A stretch of 16,125 nucleotides of DNA from an uncultured Blautia sp. (GTDB lineage Bacteria > Bacillota > Clostridia > Lachnospirales > Lachnospiraceae), in assembly GCA_900765525.1 (NCBI GenBank), contig CAAFRY010000101.1, positions 1-16,125 on the forward strand, given 5' to 3'. The stretch's first letter is position 1. Each line of letters begins with the position of its first letter. Both the position numbers and the translations under genes were made by a program. The notes under the pieces were generated by a model. The model was given only the letters and a program-made list of their open reading frames with translations, ran no database searches and was not told the DNA's origin. This document shows positions 1-8,101 of this stretch, piece by piece.

Positions 1-72
1 AAAAAGCCCTCCGGGCAGGAGCACACTGCGGCGGAGAGGAGTTATGTCGCTAAAGCGACCCGCCGCAGGTGG
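1..72. other. Hairpin-rich intergenic block
   Basis: Several nested inverted repeats are packed here. GCCC (6-9) and GGGC (13-16) form a short stem that on the minus strand is followed directly by five T, so it reads as a small minus-strand terminator. TGCGGCGG (27-34) pairs perfectly with CCGCCGCA (60-67), enclosing GTCGC (46-50)/GCGAC (55-59) with a TAAA loop. No ORF of note crosses it. It could be the 3' end of a minus-strand gene or small RNA lying left of the window, or a dispersed palindromic repeat. I do not recognise it as a named RNA family. Confidence 0.45.
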
Positions 73-107
73 AGAATCCTGCAAAGCAGGATTCTTTTTC
101 ATTTTTG
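73..107 (+). terminator. Rho-independent terminator
   Basis: AGAATCCTGC (73-82), loop AAA, GCAGGATTCT (86-95): a perfect 10-bp stem followed by a T-rich tract (94-98, then 102-106). It would end a plus-strand transcript entering from the left, ahead of the promoter at about 136-164. Confidence 0.75.
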
Positions 108-135
108 TTGAAAGGTGATTTTGGAAAAAAGTTCA

Positions 136-164
136 CGGACATAACAGCAGTCTTTTGGTATAAT
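136..164 (+). promoter_or_regulatory. Sigma-A type promoter (extended -10)
   Basis: TATAAT at 159-164 is preceded by TGG (156-158), an extended -10 (TGnTATAAT). With a 17-base spacer the -35 would be CGGACA (136-141), four of six matches to TTGACA. It lies about 78 bases before the first gene and probably drives both that gene and the kinase gene after it. Confidence 0.65.
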
Positions 165-241
165 AAAATTATCTATGTGCCCGTCCATAAAACCTTATGC
201 AGGAGGCACACAAAATATAGGAAACAGAAAGAGAAAGGATA

Positions 242-1369
242 ATGGAAAAAGAAAAAACAGATGTGGAAAAGGCTGTGGAGTTTCTGGAAAAAGAGGTGAA
301 GCCCTGGAGCTTTTCTAAGCTTTTAAAGGAGTTATATAAAGGGGAAGAAAGCCTGTACCGGATTCTTGTGGAAAAACTGTCCCAGTATGAGTATGGGGAA
401 GGACAGAAAAATGGCGTTGTCTCTCCTGGTATCTCCAGAAAGGTGAGAAACTGGCTCCATGACAGAAATCAGCCGGGAAACCGGGAGGAGCTGTTTAAAA
501 TCTGTTTTGCCTTAAAGCTTACAGAGAAAGAGGCAGGAATGTTATTGGGAGCTACTGCAGAAAATGGTATTCATTACCGGAATCCCAGAGAACTGATTTA
601 TGCATTCTGTCTCCGGATGGAGGAGGATTACTCTTATGCCAGAAAACTTGCGGACCGGCTGCTGGGGGAAGAAGTGCCTCTGTTAGGGACCCTGGCCTAC
701 CAGCAGGCCCTTCGCCGACAGCAGGGGAAAGAAAATCCGGAGATAAAAACAGCTTCCATGAGGGATGAATTTAAACGGCTGAAAAGCCAGGAGGAGCTGT
801 TGGATTTTCTCAGAGAAAAAAGAGAAAGCTTCGGCATCCATCACAATACAGCATACCGGAAATTTATGGTCATGCTGGAATATCTGGCAAAACCTGGAAA
901 TGATAATCCTTATGTGCCGGAAGAAAGAGAATATAGTGTGGAAACCGTGGTGGAGGAGTATCTGCGGATGAATATTCCCTATGGGCGGAAGCTGGGGCGG
1001 TACAGCAGGCTGCAAAAGGAAATTAAGAAGCACTGGCCTACGCCCAGGACCATAAATGAGATGAAAAACAGGAAGCTGGATGTGGACAGGAAGACATTGC
1101 TGCTGTTATATATTGCCACAGAGGGGATGGTCTTGGAGAGAGGAGACTCTAAATGGGAGGACTATGTGAAGGAGCATTACAGGAGAATCAACCTTATGCT
1201 TACAGAGTGCGGCATGTCCCTGCTGAATCTGCATAGCCCCTTTGATTATATGGTGATTCAATCCATACGGGCTGCTGGTGAAGAAGAAAACATGGGACTG
1301 CGTATGGAACGTATGCTTTGCCGTTTGTTTCAAAAGAATGATAAAATTGCCTATATAGAAGAAATTTAA
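242..1369 (+). CDS. Uncharacterised protein with XRE-like HTH segment
   Basis: A 375-residue soluble protein that I cannot assign to a named family. Residues about 60-105 (ISRKVRNWL, then REELFKICFALKLTEKEAGMLLG) have the spacing of XRE/Cro-type helix-turn-helix domains of Firmicutes: a recognition-helix-like 'V.nWL', then 'R..L..i..aL.L...Ea..LL'. The rest (about 110-375) is helical and charged, with a second similar-looking segment near 265-345 (INEMKNRKLDVDRKTLLLLYIA, then RINLMLTECGMSLLNL). No signal peptide or membrane span is visible. The start is preceded by AGAAAGGATA, a close-set ribosome binding site; a stronger AGGAGG at about 200-205 has no start codon at the right distance. The membrane kinase gene follows 88 bases later on the same strand with no terminator between, so a shared transcript and pathway is likely. 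DNA binding is inference only. Confidence 0.8.
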   Translation: MEKEKTDVEKAVEFLEKEVKPWSFSKLLKELYKGEESLYRILVEKLSQYEYGEGQKNGVVSPGISRKVRNWLHDRNQPGNREELFKICFALKLTEKEAGMLLGATAENGIHYRNPRELIYAFCLRMEEDYSYARKLADRLLGEEVPLLGTLAYQQALRRQQGKENPEIKTASMRDEFKRLKSQEELLDFLREKRESFGIHHNTAYRKFMVMLEYLAKPGNDNPYVPEEREYSVETVVEEYLRMNIPYGRKLGRYSRLQKEIKKHWPTPRTINEMKNRKLDVDRKTLLLLYIATEGMVLERGDSKWEDYVKEHYRRINLMLTECGMSLLNLHSPFDYMVIQSIRAAGEEENMGLRMERMLCRLFQKNDKIAYIEEI

Positions 1370-1457
1370 ACAGGTATCAAAAATACAGAAGAGAAAAGAA
1401 AAAACAAAAAGAAAATACGGAAACGAAAATACAGGGAAGAAAAGGAAGGAGAAGATT

Positions 1458-3368
1458 ATGGACCAGAGACAGGCTTTGCCAAAAGGGTATGAACTGGACG
1501 GGGTAAGGCGTATTTATGTGATTGACTCTTATGTCAGCGCAGGCTCCAACTCTATTGTTTATCAGGCCCATTATGAGGACAGCCTGATGCCGGAGCATGT
1601 ACATACTGTGCTGATTAAAGAATTATATCCTCTGGACGGGGAAAACCGGATTTTCAGGGACGAAGATAGGAAACTGGTTGTAAAGGAGGAAGGGAAAAAA
1701 TTTTTTGAATCCCAGAAAGAAAGCTTCCTTCTGGGGAACCAGGCTCATTTAAGATTGTCGGAGAAGGGCAGCGGCCATATTGCCCAGAATGTAGATTCCT
1801 TCCCTGCAAATAATACCTTGTATACTGTGCTTACCTCAAGGAAGGGAAAAGTGCTTTCCCAGCTTTTAGAGGAGGGAGAAGGATTTCCTTCCCTGACTGA
1901 GGCGGCGGAGTGTGTAAAAAACCTGCTGACAGCCCTTACGGCTTTCCATTCTCTGCACCTGCTTCACCTGGACATTAGCCCGGACAATATTTTTCTTCTG
2001 GCTCCGGAAGAAGAAAAGGGATTTCCTAAGGAAGTGCTGCTGTTGGATTTTAACAGCGTCTATTCCCTGGACAGAGAGACAGACAGTGAGTACCAGTATT
2101 ATCTGGGGAAAAAGGGGTATACGGCGCCGGAAATCATGCTGCACAGAAAAGAAGAGCTGGGGCCATGGACAGATTTATATTCGGTGGCAGTGGTGTTTTA
2201 TGAAATTTTGACCGGGGAAAAACTGCCCGGAGACCGGGAGCTGAAGGACAGCGCAGAGCTGGTTTCCCCTTATTCCAGACTGCTGCTTCATGAGAAGGAA
2301 AGAACAGGGGAAAAGGTAAATGAGATTCTGAAAAAGGGATTGGAGATTCTTCCGGAGAACCGTTACCAGAATATCGGGGAAATGCAGGAGGATATGCAGG
2401 AGCTTCTGGGGATTCTGAATGGAACGATTCGTTTTGCCACTAAGTTAGGGGATGGGGAGAGAACGGGAAAATCAGGAAGCCAAGGGCAGGGATGGTGGAG
2501 GCTGGCCAGGAATCTGGCTCTGGGAGCCTGCCTTGGGGTAGGAGTGACTCTTCTGGCCGGAGGCCTGTATCTGAAATCCCAGGAGGAAGAGCAGTCCATG
2601 GAAAATACAAAAATTGACCTGACGCAGATTCCTCTGGAAACCGATGATTCTGTAGTGCTTACGGAAAAAAATGTACGCTCTCCTCTGGAAGATAATATCA
2701 TGAATATCCAGGAGCAGACTTCTACTTCTGTGCGGGTGCTGCTTAAAGATTATGAGCATCCCAGAAATCTGGAGGATGTCTTTGAGGAGTACAGTATTTT
2801 TTGTTTTTACAGCGGTAAGGAAGACAAAAGAGGTTGGCAGTTCGGGGATTTGACTTACGATTTCTTCCGTACAGAGGATAATACCATGCATATGGTCCTT
2901 CCCCTCCAGGATACCAATGATTTTGACCTGTCCTATATAGGCGTGGTCTTTGCCAATTACAAAAAAGACAAGGCCCAGGCTCTTCTGGACATAACCTCTG
3001 CAACCCTTACCGACGGAAAGGGAGAGACTTATGAGATTTCTGATTTAGTGGGAAGCCATCTGTTATATTTTGATGAGGAAAATTGGCAATGGAACCTGAC
3101 TACAGACCAGAATCAGGAGTATGTGAAGAGCTTTGCAGATATTTACGGTGGGAACTTTACCGTAGATGCCCAGGTCTGCTATCTGGAGCCGGTGCTGGAG
3201 GTAAAGTGGGAGAGTGAGGACCCTAAGGTGGCGACTGTGGACCAGGAGGGAAGAGTCACTGCACTGAGCCGGGGAACCACAGTTTTGACCGTAACCCTTA
3301 CAGACAAAGGTACCGGGGAGACCAGAAGCAGCCAGATGCTGGTGAATGTAACAAGAAAACCGCTTTGA
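1458..3368 (+). CDS. Membrane Ser/Thr-kinase-like protein with Big_2 tail
   Basis: A 636-residue protein. Residues about 20-315 form a eukaryotic-type protein kinase fold: glycine loop YVSAGSNSIVYQA (25-37), lysine in VLIK (Lys54), catalytic loop HLDISPDN (Asp172, Asn177), metal-binding DFN (Asp197) where DFG is usual, APE at 223-225 and WTDLYSVAVVFYEILTG in subdomain IX. Kinases usually have Lys in DLKPxN; here it is Ser. All core acidic and lysine residues remain, so activity is possible. One membrane span (about 351-372) follows, then about 260 extracytoplasmic residues ending in a bacterial Ig-like Big_2 domain (about 577-632; 'WESEDPKVATVDQEGRVTAL'). The layout resembles PknB/PrkC-type sensors, but with no PASTA repeats. 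AAGGAG six bases before ATG supports the start. Likely co-transcribed with the upstream HTH-like gene; substrate and ligand unknown. Confidence 0.85.
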   Translation: MDQRQALPKGYELDGVRRIYVIDSYVSAGSNSIVYQAHYEDSLMPEHVHTVLIKELYPLDGENRIFRDEDRKLVVKEEGKKFFESQKESFLLGNQAHLRLSEKGSGHIAQNVDSFPANNTLYTVLTSRKGKVLSQLLEEGEGFPSLTEAAECVKNLLTALTAFHSLHLLHLDISPDNIFLLAPEEEKGFPKEVLLLDFNSVYSLDRETDSEYQYYLGKKGYTAPEIMLHRKEELGPWTDLYSVAVVFYEILTGEKLPGDRELKDSAELVSPYSRLLLHEKERTGEKVNEILKKGLEILPENRYQNIGEMQEDMQELLGILNGTIRFATKLGDGERTGKSGSQGQGWWRLARNLALGACLGVGVTLLAGGLYLKSQEEEQSMENTKIDLTQIPLETDDSVVLTEKNVRSPLEDNIMNIQEQTSTSVRVLLKDYEHPRNLEDVFEEYSIFCFYSGKEDKRGWQFGDLTYDFFRTEDNTMHMVLPLQDTNDFDLSYIGVVFANYKKDKAQALLDITSATLTDGKGETYEISDLVGSHLLYFDEENWQWNLTTDQNQEYVKSFADIYGGNFTVDAQVCYLEPVLEVKWESEDPKVATVDQEGRVTALSRGTTVLTVTLTDKGTGETRSSQMLVNVTRKPL

Positions 3369-3478
3369 TTTATCATATTCCAGAAATTTTGTTGCTATAA
3401 AACAGGAAAAAGCAATATATATAACTTTTACAGCAAGATGTGTCTATCTTTTTTCAGGGATTTTGTATATTCTTAACA

Positions 3479-3484
3479 TATAAT
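3479..3484 (+). promoter_or_regulatory. Possible -10 box of the GH112 gene
   Basis: TATAAT (3479-3484) lies 73 bases before the GH112 start, but the -35 region at 17-18 bases spacing is poor (AGGGAT or CAGGGA). This would fit an activator-dependent promoter, for example under an AraC-type regulator. The 189-base gap 3369-3557 shows no other clear signal and no obvious terminator for the kinase gene. Confidence 0.35.
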
Positions 3485-3557
3485 AAATCAGATGCCGGGG
3501 CAAAAGGTATTTGACTCTGGTATCCAAAAACATCGTGTTTTATGAAAGGAGAAGGCC

Positions 3558-5723
3558 ATGAGCGAAGCAAATTTTAAAGGGCGTGTTACTATTCCCACAG
3601 ATGTAGATGTGGTTCCTGAGACACTGGAGCTGGTAAAAAGATGGGGAGCGGACGCTATCCGGGACTGCGATGGTACGGATTATCCCGAAGAATTAAAAAA
3701 CGTGGATGCAAAGGTATATTCTACTTATTATACAACCAGGAAAGATAATGAATGGGCAAAGGCAAATCCCGATGAAATCCAGCAGATGTACATTATGACG
3801 CCTTTTTACACTGCAGTGGAGGGGGATTTACGGATTCATCTGATGAATCATTTATATCCGGATATGCTGAAAGTAAATTCCAGAGACGATATTACCCGCT
3901 GGTGGGAGGTTATTGACCGCACTACAGGACAGGTGGTTCCTGTGTCACAGTGGGAATATGACAGCGAGACAGGAGACGTGATTATCCATGATACAGCAGC
4001 TTTCCACGATTATACCGTAAGCTTTCTGGCTTACATTATGTGGGACCCGGTACATATGTATAATGCAGTGACAAACGGCTGGACCAACTTCGAAAAACAG
4101 ATTACCTTTGATGTGCGCCAGCCTAAAACAAGAGAATTTTCCATGAGGAGACTGCGGAAATTTATCCAGGATAACCCTCATGTAGATGTGCTGCGCTATA
4201 CCACCTTTTTCCATCAGTTTACTCTGATTTTTGACGAGCTGGCCAGGGAGAAATATGTAGACTGGTACGGCTATTCTGCTTCTGTAAGCCCCTATATTCT
4301 GGAGCAGTTTGAGAAAGAAGCAGGTTATAAATTCCGTCCCGAATTCATTATTGACCAGGGGTATATGAACAATACCTACCGGATTCCCAGCAAGGAATTT
4401 AAGGATTTCCAGGCCTTCCAGAGAAGAGAGGTGGCTAAGCTGGCTAAGGAGATGGTGGACATTACCCATGAGTGCGGCAAGGAAGCCATGATGTTCCTGG
4501 GAGACCACTGGATAGGCATGGAGCCTTTTATGGATGAATTTAAGACCATTGGGCTGGATGCTGTAGTGGGCAGCGTGGGCAATGGTTCTACCCTTCGTCT
4601 TATCAGCGACATTAAAGGGGTGAAATATACAGAGGGGCGTTTCCTTCCCTATTTCTTCCCGGATACCTTCCACGAAGGGGGAGACCCGGTGAAGGAGGCA
4701 AAAATAAACTGGGTGACAGCCAGAAGAGCCATTTTGAGAAGCCCCATTGACCGTATCGGCTACGGCGGCTATCTGAAGCTGGCTATGGAATTCCCGGATT
4801 TCATCGACTATGTGGAGAGTGTCTGCAAGGAATTCAGAACTCTGTACGATAACATCAAAGGAACCACACCATACTGCATCAAGAAGGTGGCTGTACTGAA
4901 CTGCTGGGGTAAAATGAGAGCCTGGGGTAATCACATGGTTCATCATGCCATTTACCACAAGGAGAATTACTCCTACGCAGGCATTATCGAGGCTTTGAGC
5001 GGCGCTCCTTTTGATGTGAAATTTATCAGCTTTGACGACATCCGCAGCAATCCGGATATTCTGAATGATATTGACGTGGTGCTGAATGTGGGAGGCGCAT
5101 ATACCGCATACACAGGAGGAGAGAATTGGACAGATGAGAAGATTGTGGCTGCTGTAAAGAAATTTATTTACAATGGCGGCGGCTTTATCGGCGTAGGAGA
5201 GCCTACAGCCTGCCAGCATCAGGGACGTTACTTCCAGCTTGCAGGGGTTATGGGCGTGGAAAAGGAAACCGGATTTACCCTGAATGTGGACAAGTACAAT
5301 TGGGAGGAACATAAACACTTCATTACAGAGGATTGTAAAGGAGAGGTAGATTTCGGAGAAGGACAGAAAGCGATTTATGCTTTGCCGGAAACAACTATCA
5401 TCACCCAGAAGGAAAAAGAGGTGCAGATGGCTGTCCATGAATTTGGAAAGGGAAGAAGTGTATATATCAGCGGTCTGCCTTACAGCTTCGAAAACAGCCG
5501 TGTGCTTTACAGGGCTATTATCTGGGCTTCCCATGATGAGGAAAACCTTTATAAATGGTTCTCTTCCAACTACAATGCAGAGGTTCATGCCTATGTGAAA
5601 AACGGCAAATACTGTGTGGTAAACAATACCTACGAGCCACAGGATACGGTTGTGTATAAGGGAGACGGAAGCAGCTTTGAACTTCATCTGGAGGCAAACG
5701 AGATTAAGTGGTATGAAATTTAA
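3558..5723 (+). CDS. gnpA: 1,3-beta-galactosyl-N-acetylhexosamine phosphorylase (GH112)
   Basis: A 721-residue cytosolic enzyme of family GH112. The family cleaves galacto-N-biose or lacto-N-biose (Gal-beta-1,3-GalNAc/GlcNAc) with phosphate, giving galactose-1-phosphate and the free amino sugar; some clostridial members prefer Gal-beta-1,4-rhamnose. The sequence is recognisable end to end: N-terminal 'GRVTIPTDVDVVPETLELVKRWGADAIRDCDGTDYP', a TIM-barrel core with FLGDHWIGMEPF (Asp316, which I align from memory with the general-acid Asp of the Bifidobacterium enzyme, about residue 313), then a glutamine-amidotransferase-like domain (about 435-620, 'YNGGGFIGVGEPTACQHQGRYFQLAGVMGV') and a short beta-rich C-terminus. 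Length is close to the roughly 750 residues of characterised members and no signal peptide is seen. AAAGGAG six bases before ATG fixes the start. Apparently a single-gene unit; no sugar kinase, epimerase, uridylyltransferase or dedicated importer adjoins it. Exact substrate preference cannot be told from sequence alone. Confidence 0.93.
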   Translation: MSEANFKGRVTIPTDVDVVPETLELVKRWGADAIRDCDGTDYPEELKNVDAKVYSTYYTTRKDNEWAKANPDEIQQMYIMTPFYTAVEGDLRIHLMNHLYPDMLKVNSRDDITRWWEVIDRTTGQVVPVSQWEYDSETGDVIIHDTAAFHDYTVSFLAYIMWDPVHMYNAVTNGWTNFEKQITFDVRQPKTREFSMRRLRKFIQDNPHVDVLRYTTFFHQFTLIFDELAREKYVDWYGYSASVSPYILEQFEKEAGYKFRPEFIIDQGYMNNTYRIPSKEFKDFQAFQRREVAKLAKEMVDITHECGKEAMMFLGDHWIGMEPFMDEFKTIGLDAVVGSVGNGSTLRLISDIKGVKYTEGRFLPYFFPDTFHEGGDPVKEAKINWVTARRAILRSPIDRIGYGGYLKLAMEFPDFIDYVESVCKEFRTLYDNIKGTTPYCIKKVAVLNCWGKMRAWGNHMVHHAIYHKENYSYAGIIEALSGAPFDVKFISFDDIRSNPDILNDIDVVLNVGGAYTAYTGGENWTDEKIVAAVKKFIYNGGGFIGVGEPTACQHQGRYFQLAGVMGVEKETGFTLNVDKYNWEEHKHFITEDCKGEVDFGEGQKAIYALPETTIITQKEKEVQMAVHEFGKGRSVYISGLPYSFENSRVLYRAIIWASHDEENLYKWFSSNYNAEVHAYVKNGKYCVVNNTYEPQDTVVYKGDGSSFELHLEANEIKWYEI

Positions 5724-5770
5724 TACAGGCGGAATCACGCATGAGTAAAGCATGAGTTTTGCATACAGGT

Positions 5771-5811
5771 TTACCGGAAGGCGGCAAAGTTACTGCCGTT
5801 CCTTCCGGTAA
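5771..5811. terminator. Hairpin in convergent GH112/araC junction
   Basis: TTACCGGAAGG (5771-5781) pairs perfectly with CCTTCCGGTAA (5801-5811), with an inner CGGCA (5782-5786)/TGCCG (5794-5798). The hairpin covers the stop codon and last codons of the araC-type gene and lies 48 bases after the GH112 stop. No T-tract follows on either strand, so it may act as a weak bidirectional terminator or mRNA 3'-end stabiliser rather than a classical intrinsic terminator. Confidence 0.45.
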
Positions 5812-6620
5812 GTATTGGGGGAAACCCCGGTGATTTTCCGAAAAGTCTGGGAAAAATAAGACTGAGAGGAAAAGCCGGTGATTTCCCCTATTTTTGTTAC
5901 CGGGTAATTGGTGGCCGCCAAAAGATGTCTGGCCTCTTCCACCCGTTTTTGTATCAGATAGTTAATAGGAGACATGCCCTTATAGTTTTTAAAGGCGTGT
6001 ACCAGATAGTATTTGTTGATATGGACCAGAGAGCTGAGAGTTTCCAGTGTAATGTCGTGGGCAAAATTCTCATTGATATACTGCTCCACCATCCGGCATT
6101 CCCGGGAAGCCTTTCTGGTTGGTGCGGCAAGAAAATTTTGGTTGGTATTTCTGGCAATATATACCAGGATAAGCTCTGTAAGATTCTGGCATACAAAGCT
6201 GTAATCTGCAGCCCGCTGTCTGATTTCTCTTACCAAAGTGTCCAGGTAAGAAAAGATTTCCCTGCTGTTCCTGCTGATAGAGTGAATACTATAGGAATAG
6301 GGGCTTTCCTTCTGGCTGTGGCAGAATTGTACTCCCTCCACACCAAGAGCTATGTATTTCCAGGGATGCTCCCGGTTCCCCAGCTCCGTATGAGGGGTAT
6401 CAGGGTTTACCAGAACCAGGTCCTTTTTCTTTACAGGGATTTTTTCGCCCTCTATCTGAAAATAGCCCTCTCCCTCTGTGACAAAAAACAATTCTGCAAA
6501 GTAATGGGAATGTTCCATGCTGTGCCAATCCATATCAGAGGTGGCGCAGGTTACATAGAGAAGCTGGGCTTTTGGCCGGTCCTCTGGACTGTGTTCAAGG
6601 GGATAGCGCTGACTGCTCAT
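5790..6620 (-). CDS. AraC-family transcriptional regulator
   Basis: A 276-residue protein with the usual two-domain AraC layout. An N-terminal cupin-like sensor domain (about 15-110; 'EHSHYFAELFFVTEGEGYFQIEGEKIPVKKKDLVLVNPDTPH') would bind a small molecule, often a sugar. Two C-terminal helix-turn-helix motifs (about 175-275) include 'KYYLVHAFKNYKGMSPINYL' and the signature 'IGEITGFSSQSYFSQTFRKITGVSPNTYRK'. The start is supported by AAAGGAGG about nine bases upstream. Its ATG overlaps the stop codon of the MATE gene (ATGA), so the two are translationally coupled in one minus-strand unit. It is convergent with the GH112 gene, whose promoter has a good -10 and poor -35, making GH112 a plausible but unproven target; the MATE gene is another. 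Confidence 0.92.
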   Translation of the reverse strand: MSSQRYPLEHSPEDRPKAQLLYVTCATSDMDWHSMEHSHYFAELFFVTEGEGYFQIEGEKIPVKKKDLVLVNPDTPHTELGNREHPWKYIALGVEGVQFCHSQKESPYSYSIHSISRNSREIFSYLDTLVREIRQRAADYSFVCQNLTELILVYIARNTNQNFLAAPTRKASRECRMVEQYINENFAHDITLETLSSLVHINKYYLVHAFKNYKGMSPINYLIQKRVEEARHLLAATNYPVTKIGEITGFSSQSYFSQTFRKITGVSPNTYRKERQ

Positions 6621-7987
6621 GGATTATCTCCTCCTTTCAGCTCTCTCATAACCGAATGATTTAATACAAGAGCCAGAATAAAGGAAAGCAAATCTGCCAC
6701 AGGCTGAGCCAATTCAATTCCAAGGATTCCCAGAAGGGGCGGCAGTATAAGAACTGCCGGAAGGAAAAACAGTCCCTGCCTGGAAGCGGCCAACAGGGAA
6801 GCACGGAAGGTCTTTCCCATGGTCTGAGTCATCATATTATTCATGATAATCCAGCCTGTTAAAGGAAGGCTGATGCACTGCATCCGGAGAGCCGCCGTGC
6901 CGATGGCAATAACCTGGGCGTCATCCTCACGGAACAGGGAAAGGAGATGGCCTGATAAGAAAAATCCGGCGGCTCCTATGAGGAGTAAAGCCAGAGTGGC
7001 AATTTTGACGCAAAACCAAAAAGCCTCCTGTACCCGTTGGTATTTTTGCGCTCCATAGTTAAAACCGCACACAGGCTGGAAGCCCTGACCGAATCCGATA
7101 AGGGCCGAGGAAGCAAACTGGGTGATTCTGGATACAATGGACATAGCGGCAATGGCTGCATCTCCGTAAGGGTGTGCGGCCCAGTTCAGAGCCAGCACAG
7201 CCACACTGCCCAGTCCTTGGCGAAACAAGGAGGGAAGGCCGCCTCCTGCAATGATTTTCAGATTCTGTCCCAGATTTTTAATGGAGCTTATACGTAGAGG
7301 AATACATCGGGATACTCTTTGCCCAATCAGCAGCAGGATAAAGCTGATAAACTGACTTAAAATAGTTGCTGCTGCGGCACCTCCTACGCCCATATGGAAA
7401 ACAAAAATAAAAAGAGGGTCCAGAAAGATATTCAGCACTCCTCCAAAGGTGATGCCAATCATGGAAAAAAAGGCATTGCCCTGAAAACGGAGCTGGTTAT
7501 TGAGAACCAGCTGTGCTGTCATATAAGGGGCACCCAGCAGGATGATGCCCAGATATTCTCTGGTGTAAGGCAGTATGGTTTCCGTAGAGCCCAGAGCCAG
7601 AGACAGGGGTGTGAGAAACAATTCTCCTGCAAGGGTTAATATAAGGCCGCAAAGGATAGCCGCAAAAAAGCCGATGGAAGCCAGCTCCTGGGCAGTGTCG
7701 GTGTCCTTGGCTCCCAATTTCCTGGAAATGGAATTTCCTGAGCCATGGCCGAAAAAAAAGCCCAGGGCTTGTATGGCTGCCATGACCGGAAATACCACTC
7801 CCACAGCGGCTGTGGCACTGGTGCCGATTTTTGCCACAAAAAAGGTATCCGCCATGTTATAAAAAGAAGAAATCAGCATGCTGATTATGGTAGGCACCGC
7901 CAGTTTTCCAATGAGGCCTGGAATGGGGGCCGTGGTCATCATGACAAATTTCTCGTCCTGTGTCATTGCCTGTTTCAAACATATCAA
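6617..7987 (-). CDS. MATE family efflux transporter
   Basis: A 456-residue polytopic membrane protein of the multi-antimicrobial extrusion family, which exports drugs or metabolites in exchange for Na+ or H+. Family features visible are the opening 'PIPGLIGKLAVPTIISMLISSFYNMADTFFVAKIGTSATAAVGVVFPV', the internal duplication into two six-helix halves (the second begins around 'GGGLPSLFRQGLGSVAVLALNWAA', with 'GFGQGFQPVCGFNYGAQKY'), and about 12 hydrophobic segments. Length is normal for MepA/NorM-like members. AAAGGA precedes the ATG at 7987 by five bases; an internal Met8 has no better site. Its stop codon overlaps the araC start by 4 bases. Substrate unknown; pairing with an AraC sensor suggests a regulated rather than constitutive exporter. 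Confidence 0.93.
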   Translation of the reverse strand: MICLKQAMTQDEKFVMMTTAPIPGLIGKLAVPTIISMLISSFYNMADTFFVAKIGTSATAAVGVVFPVMAAIQALGFFFGHGSGNSISRKLGAKDTDTAQELASIGFFAAILCGLILTLAGELFLTPLSLALGSTETILPYTREYLGIILLGAPYMTAQLVLNNQLRFQGNAFFSMIGITFGGVLNIFLDPLFIFVFHMGVGGAAAATILSQFISFILLLIGQRVSRCIPLRISSIKNLGQNLKIIAGGGLPSLFRQGLGSVAVLALNWAAHPYGDAAIAAMSIVSRITQFASSALIGFGQGFQPVCGFNYGAQKYQRVQEAFWFCVKIATLALLLIGAAGFFLSGHLLSLFREDDAQVIAIGTAALRMQCISLPLTGWIIMNNMMTQTMGKTFRASLLAASRQGLFFLPAVLILPPLLGILGIELAQPVADLLSFILALVLNHSVMRELKGGDNP

Positions 7988-8020
7988 TCCTTTCCCGAAA
8001 AATAATTTAAGCTATAGAAT

Positions 8021-8049
8021 ATTATAGAGTTTTTTTAAGAAAGGAACAA
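8021..8049 (-). promoter_or_regulatory. Probable promoter of MATE-araC unit
   Basis: On the minus strand TATAAT (complement of 8021-8026) has, 17 bases upstream, TTGTTC (complement of 8044-8049), three of six matches to TTGACA. It lies about 34 bases before the MATE start. A good -10 and a weak -35. It is within the 114-base gap after sigG, where I see only an imperfect hairpin (about 8062-8083) and no convincing terminator for sigG. Confidence 0.5.
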
Positions 8050-8101
8050 GCAAAATTTTAGAAAGCCCTTGGCCTGCATGGCTGTTTGGCACAAATCCGG
8101 A

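Noticed and set aside
3945..5753. A 602-codon open frame on the minus strand opposite GH112
   Set aside because: It mirrors the GH112 codons, shows no recognisable domain, and GH112 is a certain gene on the other strand.
5739..5756. Direct repeat GCATGAG x2 after the GH112 gene
   Set aside because: Two 7-base copies only; too short and isolated to be called a repeat element or binding site.
5925..6659. A 244-codon plus-strand frame opposite the AraC gene
   Set aside because: Antisense shadow with no family features; the AraC domains on the minus strand are unambiguous.
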